Below, one piece after another: positions 5,313 through 10,425 of a DNA stretch of 10,425 bases. The notes below the pieces were generated by a model that had not been told where the DNA came from, searched no databases, and saw nothing but the letters and a program-made list of their open reading frames with translations. The stretch's first letter is position 1, and every line of letters begins with the position of its first letter. Source of the DNA: Stagnihabitans sp043738565 (lineage in GTDB: Bacteria; Pseudomonadota; Alphaproteobacteria; Rhodobacterales; Rhodobacteraceae); the NCBI GenBank assembly GCA_043738565.1, contig JAYUGA010000253.1, positions 1 to 10,425 of the forward strand. The letters are read 5' to 3'. The position numbers were made by a program, and so were the translations under genes.

Positions 5313-5672
5313 ATGGCAATTACCAAAAGAGAGCTGTTCCTCAAGCGCCGTTTGCGCGTCCGGAACAAGATCAAGGCGACTTCGCATGGGCGTCTGCGCC
5401 TCAGCGTTCATCGCTCGGGCAAGAATATAAGCGTGCAGCTGATCGACGACGTCAAAGGTGTGACCTTGGCTTCGGCGTCCACTCTGGAAAAAGAGCTGGG
5501 CTTCGTTGGCAAGAACAACCTGGAAGCGTCGGCGAAGGTTGGCGCTGTGATTGCTGAACGGGCCAAAAAGGCCGGGTTTGAAGAATGCTACTTCGATCGC
5601 GGCGGTTTCCTCTTTCACGGCAAGATCAAGGCTTTGGCCGATGCTGCCCGTGAAGGTGGATTGAAGTTCTGA
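5313..5672 (+). CDS. rplR: 50S ribosomal protein L18
   Basis: A 119-residue protein of the usual length. The basic N-terminus (MAITKRELFLKRRLRVRNKI, 1-20) and RLRLSVHRSGKNISVQLIDD (27-46) followed by GVTLASAST (49-57) and the C-terminal CYFDRGGFLFHGKIKALADAAREGGL are diagnostic of bacterial L18. It binds 5S rRNA together with L5 and L25. AAGGAG stands 10 bases before the ATG, which follows rplF by 12 bases. Confidence 0.98.
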   Translation: MAITKRELFLKRRLRVRNKIKATSHGRLRLSVHRSGKNISVQLIDDVKGVTLASASTLEKELGFVGKNNLEASAKVGAVIAERAKKAGFEECYFDRGGFLFHGKIKALADAAREGGLKF

Positions 5673-5683
5673 GGAGATAGACA

Positions 5684-6268
5684 ATGGCAGAACGTGACAA
5701 CCGCCGGGACGACCGTGGCAACAGTGGCGGCGCCCGCCGCGACAACCGCCCCGAGGAAACCCCGGAATTCGCCGACCGTCTGGTCGCGATCAACCGCGTG
5801 TCCAAAACCGTAAAGGGCGGCAAGCGTTTCGGCTTTGCAGCTTTGGTGGTGGTGGGCGATCAGCGCGGTCGGGTCGGCTTCGGCAAGGGCAAGGCGAAAG
5901 AAGTGCCCGAGGCGATCCGCAAGGCCACCGAACAGGCCAAGCGCCAGATGATCCGGGTGCCGCTGAAAGACGCGCGCACGCTGCACCACGACATGGAAGG
6001 CCGCCACGGTGCGGGCAAAGTCGTGATGCGGACGGCGGTGGCCGGGACCGGCATCATCGCCGGCGGCCCGATGCGCGCCGTGTTCGAGATGCTGGGTTTG
6101 CAGGATGTGGTGGCCAAGTCGATCGGCTCCACCAACCCCTACAACATGATCCGCGCCACGATTGACGGTCTGAAAGCTGAAACCTCGCCCCGCATGGTTG
6201 CCGCCCGTCGCGGCAAGAAAGTGGCCGAGATTCTGCGTAAGCCCGAAGCTGAAGTGGTGGAGGCCTGA
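5684..6268 (+). CDS. rpsE: 30S ribosomal protein S5
   Basis: A 194-residue protein, somewhat longer than the 167 residues of E. coli S5. The extra length includes a charged, low-complexity N-terminus rich in R, D, N and G (about 2-23, RDNRRDDRGN and RRDNRPEE). The conserved body starts near residue 28. NRVSKTVKGGKRFGFAALVV (37-56) contains the spectinomycin-contact loop with no obvious resistance change, and VGFGKGKAKEVPEAIRKA (68-85) is the S5 signature. S5 is in the 30S body near the mRNA entry and decoding fidelity region. GAGGAG precedes the ATG, 11 bases after rplR. Confidence 0.98.
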   Translation: MAERDNRRDDRGNSGGARRDNRPEETPEFADRLVAINRVSKTVKGGKRFGFAALVVVGDQRGRVGFGKGKAKEVPEAIRKATEQAKRQMIRVPLKDARTLHHDMEGRHGAGKVVMRTAVAGTGIIAGGPMRAVFEMLGLQDVVAKSIGSTNPYNMIRATIDGLKAETSPRMVAARRGKKVAEILRKPEAEVVEA

Positions 6269-6270
6269 TC

Positions 6271-6516
6271 ATGGCAAAGCAACCTGACGCCGCTCCGGCC
6301 GCGAAAATGACCCCCGACGCGGCTCCGGCCAAGAAAACCATCGTCGTGCAGCAGACGGCCAGTGCCGCCCGCCGCCCGGCGGTGCAGACCGCGACCCTCA
6401 AAGGTCTGGGCCTGAACAAGATCCGCCGCACCCGCGAGTTGGAGGACACGCCTTCCGTCCGCGGCATGGTCCACGCTGTCCGCCACATGGTCAAGATCAT
6501 CGAAGAGCGCGGCTAG
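6271..6516 (+). CDS. rpmD: 50S ribosomal protein L30 with N-terminal extension
   Basis: An 81-residue protein; L30 is normally about 60 residues. The conserved body is KKTIVVQQTASAARRPA (21-37), TLKGLGLNKIRRTRELEDTPSVRG (42-65), ending IIEERG, as in alphaproteobacterial L30. The first 20 residues are an Ala/Pro-rich extension with a tandem repeat: PDAAPA at 5-10 and again at 15-20. At DNA level 6283-6300 and 6313-6330 match at 16 of 18 bases, 30 bases apart. The start at 6271 is supported by GGAGG (6259-6263) at 7 bases; the alternative ATG at 6307 has no ribosome binding site. It is the last gene of the operon, starting 2 bases after rpsE. Confidence 0.95.
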   Translation: MAKQPDAAPAAKMTPDAAPAKKTIVVQQTASAARRPAVQTATLKGLGLNKIRRTRELEDTPSVRGMVHAVRHMVKIIEERG

Positions 6517-6541
6517 TCACCCGCAGCTTCGCAAAATTTGC

Positions 6542-6569
6542 AACGCCCCGCCGAAAGGTGGGGCGTTTT
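6542..6569 (+). terminator. Strong intrinsic terminator after rpmD
   Basis: AACGCCCCGCC (6542-6552) pairs with GGTGGGGCGTT (6557-6567), with one G-U pair and a GAAA tetraloop, followed by further T residues (TTTT 6566-6569). It ends the ribosomal operon 25 bases after the rpmD stop. The minus-strand side has only broken T-runs, so it may be a weaker terminator for the convergent gene at 6629. Confidence 0.9.
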
Positions 6570-6628
6570 GCTTTGGACGTGGTCGGACTTGCACCCACCT
6601 TATGCTCGACAGGTCTGCGCCGGGCCGC

Positions 6629-7609
6629 TCAGGCCAGGCCCCTGCTGACCAACCCGTCAAAATAGGCGATGGTCCGGGTCAGCCCCTCGCGCAGTTGAAT
6701 CTGCGGGTTCCAATCCAGCAGCTTGCGGGCAAAGCCGATATCGGGCTTGCGCTGGCGCGGGTCATTCTCGGGCAGCGGCCGGAACACGATGGACGAGCGC
6801 GAGCCGGTGAGATCCAGCACGGTCTGGGCCAGCTCCTGCATGGTGAATTCCTGCGGGTTGCCAAGGTTCACCGGACCTGTCACCCCGCTGTCGGTTGTCA
6901 TCAGCCGCAGAAAGCCGTCAATCAGTTCGTCCACATAGCAAAACGACCGGGTCTGGGTGCCATCGCCAAAGATTGTGATGGCATCGCCCTTCAGCGCCTG
7001 CACGATGAAGTTTGAGACCACGCGGCCGTCCTTGGGATGCATCCGTGGCCCGTAGGTGTTGAAGATCCGTGCGACCTTGATCTTGACCCCATGCTGGCGG
7101 TGATAGTCAAAGAACAGCGTCTCGGCGCAGCGCTTGCCTTCGTCGTAGCACGACCGCGGCCCGATCGGGTTCACGTTGCCCCAGTAATCCTCGGTCTGCG
7201 GGTGCACCACGGGGTCGCCGTACACCTCGGAAGTCGAGGCCTGAAAGACTTTTGCGCCGGTCCGCTTGGCCAGCCCGAGCATATTGATTGCGCCATGAAC
7301 CGAGGTCTTGGTGGTCTGCACCGGATCGTGCTGGTAATGCACCGGGCTGGCTGGACAGGCGAGGTTGTAGATCTCGTCCACCTCGACATACAGCGGAAAG
7401 GTGACGTCGTGCCGCATCAGCTCGAAATTCGGGTGGTCCAGCAGATGGGCGATATTGCCGCGCCGCCCGGTGAAATAATTGTCGACGCAAAGCACCTCGT
7501 TGCCCGCCGCGACCAGACGTTCGCACAGATGGCTGCCCAGAAATCCGGCACCGCCGCTGACCAGCACCCGCTTGGACGCCGGGTCGAAATCCCGCTCACC
7601 TTTGTTCAT
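6629..7609 (-). CDS. uxs: UDP-glucuronate decarboxylase (UDP-xylose synthase)
   Basis: A 326-residue extended short-chain dehydrogenase/reductase that should convert UDP-glucuronate to UDP-xylose with bound NAD. The Rossmann motif GGAGFLG is at 19-25, CVDNYFTG at 41-48, and YNLACPASPVHYQ (81-93) is a hallmark of this decarboxylase. STSEVYGDP (125-133) and the catalytic YDEGK (Y155, K159) follow, then ARIFNTYGPRM (180-190). It is cytoplasmic with no membrane segment. The start at 7609 gives the normal bacterial length and a modest upstream AGG; an in-frame start at 7726 would add 39 residues with no family resemblance. It converges on the ribosomal operon and is divergent from the oxidoreductase at 7840. 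The product could feed polysaccharide synthesis. Confidence 0.93.
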   Translation of the reverse strand: MNKGERDFDPASKRVLVSGGAGFLGSHLCERLVAAGNEVLCVDNYFTGRRGNIAHLLDHPNFELMRHDVTFPLYVEVDEIYNLACPASPVHYQHDPVQTTKTSVHGAINMLGLAKRTGAKVFQASTSEVYGDPVVHPQTEDYWGNVNPIGPRSCYDEGKRCAETLFFDYHRQHGVKIKVARIFNTYGPRMHPKDGRVVSNFIVQALKGDAITIFGDGTQTRSFCYVDELIDGFLRLMTTDSGVTGPVNLGNPQEFTMQELAQTVLDLTGSRSSIVFRPLPENDPRQRKPDIGFARKLLDWNPQIQLREGLTRTIAYFDGLVSRGLA

Positions 7610-7839
7610 TCGCCTGTTTCCAATCTGCCGCTTGAAAGAGATCCTGTGCGCATGGTGTTGGAAGCGCAGGACAAAGACAATTCTTTTCGCGGGCGACGAC
7701 ATCTTACTGTAGCAGCCGCGCGACAAGCTGGCCCAAATCGGCTACGGCACGGCACGGCGTGCTTGCATCGCCCGGGGTGCCGCGTCAGGTGGCACGAGGG
7801 TTCAGACGATGATCGTGCACCCATGACGAGGGATTTGTC
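7610..7839. other. Divergent intergenic region, no clear promoter
   Basis: These 230 bases separate two divergent genes and must carry both promoters unless those lie elsewhere. I see no convincing paired -35/-10 boxes or strong dyads. GAGGGA (7828-7833) is the ribosome binding site of the gene at 7840. No small gene with a good ribosome binding site is evident. Confidence 0.5.
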
Positions 7840-8907
7840 ATGCCAGAACCGAAGCTTGGGCCAAAGCTGAAGATCGGCGTCGTGGGTCTTGGTGCGGCTG
7901 CCCGCAACATCCACCTGCCTGCCATTGCCAAGATCGCCGAATTGACGCTGGTGGGGGGCGTCGATCCCTATGCCGACAAGGCCGCCTTCGGCTTTCCGGT
8001 GCATGACAGCCTTGCCGCCCTCATCGCCGCCGCCCGCCCCGACATCGTGGCCATCGTGACGCCGCCCGACAGCCACTATGCGCTGATCCTGGAATGTCTG
8101 GCCGCCGGCCTGCACGTGTTCTGCGAAAAGCCCTTTGTGCTGACGCTGGACGAGGGCCGCGCCGTGATCGCCGCTGCCGCCGCCGCCGACCGCCATGTCG
8201 TGGTGAACAACGAGTTCCGCTTTATGAATGTCCACGCCGCAGCCAAGGACCGGATTGGCACCACGGGGTTTGGTGATCTGCTGTTCGTCTCTGTGCACCA
8301 GACCTTCTTCGTGACCGAAGCGACCGAGAAGGGCTGGCGCGGCGAAAGCAACCAGCGCACCTGCTTTGAGTTCGGCACCCACGCGCTGGATCTGTGCCGT
8401 TTCTTCTTTGGCGAGGAACCCCGCTCAATCTCGGCCCGGATGCCCAAGCCCGGTCGCCCCGGCGGGCCCGACTACCTGAACCTGATCCAGTTGGAATTCT
8501 CGGGCGACCGGGTCGCGCATATCACGCTCGACCGGTTGTCGCGGGGGCCGCATCGCTATCTGGATATCCGGCTTGACGGCACCGAGGCCTGCATCGAGAC
8601 GCGGCTGGGCGGCCAGGCGCAGGTAGCCTTCGGCATCCGGGGTGGCTCGAAGCGGCCCTATTCCCGGCTGGACTTTGCGGCCAGCGGGTCGGCGCATCTC
8701 ATGCTGGGGGACAAGCGGACCAAGCTGGCCAGCGACCCGCTGGATCTGTTTCCGCATTCGACCGCAAAACTGCTGCGCGGCATGGTGGCTGCCATAGCGG
8801 ATGGCACCGCGCCGCCGTGTGGCGCGGCCGACAACATCCACACGCTGGCCCTGATGCTGGCCGCCTACCGTTCTGCCGACCAGAACGGCGCGGCGGTTGA
8901 CATGTGA
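7840..8907 (+). CDS. Gfo/Idh/MocA family oxidoreductase
   Basis: A 355-residue NAD(P)-dependent oxidoreductase of usual family length. The N-terminal Rossmann domain has KIGVVGLGAAAR (11-22), followed by VTPPDSHY (73-80) and CEKPF (95-99), whose Lys is the usual active-site residue. The C-terminal alpha/beta domain has NNEFR (123-127) and FEFGTHALDLCRFFFGE (176-192), the GxHxxDxxRFFFG pattern seen in this family, with H181 and D184 likely at the active site. Members oxidise or reduce sugars, inositols or sugar nucleotides; the substrate cannot be read from sequence, but the neighbouring UDP-xylose synthase and glycosyltransferase suggest a nucleotide sugar or glycan precursor. GAGGGA is 6 bases before the ATG. 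Confidence 0.9.
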   Translation: MPEPKLGPKLKIGVVGLGAAARNIHLPAIAKIAELTLVGGVDPYADKAAFGFPVHDSLAALIAAARPDIVAIVTPPDSHYALILECLAAGLHVFCEKPFVLTLDEGRAVIAAAAAADRHVVVNNEFRFMNVHAAAKDRIGTTGFGDLLFVSVHQTFFVTEATEKGWRGESNQRTCFEFGTHALDLCRFFFGEEPRSISARMPKPGRPGGPDYLNLIQLEFSGDRVAHITLDRLSRGPHRYLDIRLDGTEACIETRLGGQAQVAFGIRGGSKRPYSRLDFAASGSAHLMLGDKRTKLASDPLDLFPHSTAKLLRGMVAAIADGTAPPCGAADNIHTLALMLAAYRSADQNGAAVDM

Positions 8908-8916
8908 CCGGAGTCT

Positions 8917-8945
8917 GATACCTTCCAACGTTGGAAGGTTTTATC
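8917..8945. terminator. Perfect 20-bp palindrome, terminator or operator
   Basis: ACCTTCCAACGTTGGAAGGT (8920-8939) is a perfect palindrome with TTTT at 8939-8942, 12 bases after the oxidoreductase stop. As RNA it could be an intrinsic terminator with a short loop. As DNA, the even length and central CG are typical of LacI-family operators, and it lies 19 bases before the methyltransferase start. Both readings are possible; terminator is slightly preferred because of the T-run. Confidence 0.6.
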
Positions 8946-8958
8946 GGATGGTTTTGGC

Positions 8959-9882
8959 ATGAGCAGTGATACCCAGTTTAAAATTGAAGATGCCGCGTCT
9001 TATGACGAGGTCGCCGAGGTGTTTGACGGGCTGACGCGACGCTATGCCGCCCATTCGGCTGCGGCACTGGCGCGGGCGATCGGGGCCGCGAACCGTCGCT
9101 GCATTCTGGATATCGGCTGCGGCACCGGCCTTGTCGCATTCAAGGCGGCGGACCTGTCCGGGCCGGATACCAGGATCATCGGCATTGATCTGTCCGAGGG
9201 CATGCTGCGCGGTGCCACGGCGGCGGCGGACACGGCGGCTCTGTCCGGCCGGGTGTCATTTCAGCGCGGCGATGCCGAGGCGCTGGCGCTGGAGCCGGGC
9301 ATGGCCGACGGCTACGTCTCGCTGAACGCCTACAGCCATTTCCCGCATCCCGACCGGGCTGTGGCCGAGGCCTTTCGGGTGCTGGCACCGGGTGGCCGGA
9401 TCGCGGTGGCCATCGGCAGCGGCCCGCGGCTGATGACTGCCGATGGCCTGCGGCGGATGATTGGTGCAGTGCCGCGCCGCGCCCGGGTGGTATTGGGCCG
9501 CGAACGGGTGGCTTGCGCCCAGCTTGAAGGCCTCGTGGCGCGGCATCTGCACACGGTTCCCGATCCCGAGGTTTCGGCCTTTGCCGGGCCCCGCCGGGAC
9601 TTTTCCGGCGTGTTGTGCGACATGCTGCGCCACGCTGGTTTTGCCGACGTGCAACAGCACTGGACCGGCGCGGAGTTTGTTGTTCCGACCATCGAAGAGT
9701 TCTGGCAGTTGCAGACCACGATCTCGACCCCGGCGCGCAAACGGATGGCAGCAGCACCCGCGGCGGCGCTCGCGGCGCTCAAGGCCGCATTCTGGGCCGA
9801 TTGCACGGCGGTGCTGAACCGGGGCGGGCAACTGACCTATCAGGTCGGGGCGGCCATCGTGACCGGGCGCAAGCCGGGGTAA
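8959..9882 (+). CDS. Class I SAM-dependent methyltransferase
   Basis: A 307-residue soluble protein with a Rossmann-type methyltransferase domain (about 15-155). Motif I is ILDIGCGTG (49-57), the acidic residue binding the SAM ribose is in GIDLS (D77), motif III is GDAEAL (104-109) and motif post I/V is FRVLAPGGRIAVAI (139-152). This resembles UbiE/Methyltransf_11 proteins. The region after about 160 is alpha-helical, alanine-rich and not recognised; it may define the substrate. The target is unknown and could be a sugar, lipid or small molecule. The ribosome binding site before ATG 8959 is weak (GGATGG). It is co-directional with the oxidoreductase gene 51 bases upstream, but the palindrome between them may separate their transcription. 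Confidence 0.88.
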   Translation: MSSDTQFKIEDAASYDEVAEVFDGLTRRYAAHSAAALARAIGAANRRCILDIGCGTGLVAFKAADLSGPDTRIIGIDLSEGMLRGATAAADTAALSGRVSFQRGDAEALALEPGMADGYVSLNAYSHFPHPDRAVAEAFRVLAPGGRIAVAIGSGPRLMTADGLRRMIGAVPRRARVVLGRERVACAQLEGLVARHLHTVPDPEVSAFAGPRRDFSGVLCDMLRHAGFADVQQHWTGAEFVVPTIEEFWQLQTTISTPARKRMAAAPAAALAALKAAFWADCTAVLNRGGQLTYQVGAAIVTGRKPG

Positions 9883-9888
9883 TGTGAG

Positions 9889-9911
9889 GGGTGCGAGCGC
9901 TCAGCGCACCC
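9889..9911. terminator. Hairpin between convergent genes
   Basis: GGGTGCG (9889-9895) and CGCACCC (9905-9911) form a 7-bp stem around a 9-base loop that itself contains the palindrome AGCGCT. It lies between convergent stop codons and covers the TGA of the minus-strand gene (9901-9903). It lacks a T-run, but its position suggests a shared transcript end. The GGGTGCG core resembles the repeats near 732-792 and 1400-1425. Confidence 0.45.
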
Positions 9912-10425
9912 GCGTCATGGCGCGGCCCGGCCCGAACCAGTAGCCCATCGCCTCGCCAGCGCCCCAGGACAGGCAGAACGGCACCAGCAGCGGCAGCGAT
10001 CTGGCCAGTTCGCGCGGATAACGTTTCTTGGCGCGGATCCGCTGGATCGTGCGCAGGAACATCAGCGGCGGCAACGCGACCAGCGCCGCCAGACCCATCG
10101 CCAGCCGCCGCCCAAGCGCCATCCCGTCCCGGCGCGCACCGGCGTAGCTGCGCGAATACAGATAGCGTTGCGACATATAGAGCCCGAAACTGTAATGCAT
10201 CTTGTGGCCGACCACGATCTCGGGATGCATCATCAGTTGCGTGCCCCCGGCGCGGATCGCGTTGTGCAGCCGGTTTTCCCACTTGCCCTCGTCCAGCACC
10301 GCGTCATGGCGGCGTAGCAGCGACGTGCGGTAGATCACGTTATTGCCGGGCAGCCAGTCGGACGGCCCCGCAGGCAGCGGCGGCAAGGTGCTGGAATATT
10401 CGCACAGGAACGCCGCCCAGTCGAT
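9901..10425 (-). CDS. Glycosyltransferase family 2, C-terminal part
   Basis: The last 174 residues of a protein whose 5' end lies beyond the window. The visible part begins IDWAAFLCEYSS and continues DWLPGNNVIYRTSLL (23-37), a segment typical of GT2 catalytic domains after the acceptor-binding region, then E-N-RLHNAIRAGG (50-61) and H-x-I-V-V-G-H-K (67-75). Two C-terminal hydrophobic segments, about 107-124 and 142-163, probably anchor it in the inner membrane with RAKKRYPREL between them. Such enzymes transfer sugars from nucleotide donors to lipid carriers or polysaccharide. The donor cannot be deduced; UDP-xylose made by the nearby decarboxylase is one guess. It converges with the methyltransferase gene, its stop lying in the shared hairpin. 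Confidence 0.75.
   Translation of the reverse strand: MDWAAFLCEYSSTLPPLPAGPSDWLPGNNVIYRTSLLRRHDAVLDEGKWENRLHNAIRAGGTQLMMHPEIVVGHKMHYSFGLYMSQRYLYSRSYAGARRDGMALGRRLAMGLAALVALPPLMFLRTIQRIRAKKRYPRELARSLPLLVPFCLSWGAGEAMGYWFGPGRAMTRVR

Noticed and set aside
7610..7726. N-terminal extension of UDP-glucuronate decarboxylase
   Set aside because: The additional 39 residues do not resemble the bacterial enzyme family and no good ribosome binding site is seen at 7726.
7037..7870. Long open frame antisense to the decarboxylase gene
   Set aside because: It mirrors the real minus-strand gene, whose motifs are unmistakable, and shows no protein family features.
1..10425. tRNA or rRNA genes
   Set aside because: I saw no cloverleaf with a terminal T-loop motif and no rRNA-like sequence on either strand.

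Overview
The window looks like a GC-rich alphaproteobacterial chromosome, most likely Rhodobacterales (Paracoccaceae). The ribosomal proteins are clearly alphaproteobacterial in sequence, spacing is tight with strong AGGAG-type ribosome binding sites, and the flanking genes are of types common in that group. This assignment is by eye, not by search.

Layout. (1) 1-683: an intrinsic terminator of an unseen upstream gene, then a putative 2OG-Fe(II) oxygenase. (2) 684-2123: an accessory islet. It holds an AT-rich hairpin, a nested inverted repeat, a ParDE-type toxin-antitoxin pair on the minus strand with a dyad operator over its promoter, a third copy of the same GGTGCG-type repeat, and a lower-GC orphan gene with HEPN-like features. 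(3) 2124-6569: a candidate promoter and leader, then eleven co-directional ribosomal protein genes of the spc operon (rpmC-rpsQ-rplN-rplX-rplE-rpsN-rpsH-rplF-rplR-rpsE-rpmD), closed by a strong terminator. The usual next genes rplO and secY are absent. (4) 6570-10425: a glycan-related region with UDP-glucuronate decarboxylase (minus), a Gfo/Idh/MocA oxidoreductase (plus), a class I SAM methyltransferase (plus) and the C-terminal part of a membrane-associated family 2 glycosyltransferase (minus, cut by the window end).

How it fits together. The core is ordinary translation machinery, co-transcribed and partly translationally coupled (two TGATG overlaps). The usual S10-spc-alpha array appears broken on both sides: by the oxygenase/toxin-antitoxin/HEPN-like islet before rpmC and by the sugar genes after rpmD. 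The right-hand genes could make UDP-xylose and modify or transfer sugars for a surface polysaccharide, but they are not one operon. The most interesting points are the repeat-flanked parDE module, whose toxin stop codon lies in the repeat; the oxygenase beside a ribosomal operon; a nine-C run inside the predicted spc promoter; and a duplicated N-terminal extension on L30. I see no clear undescribed multi-gene system.
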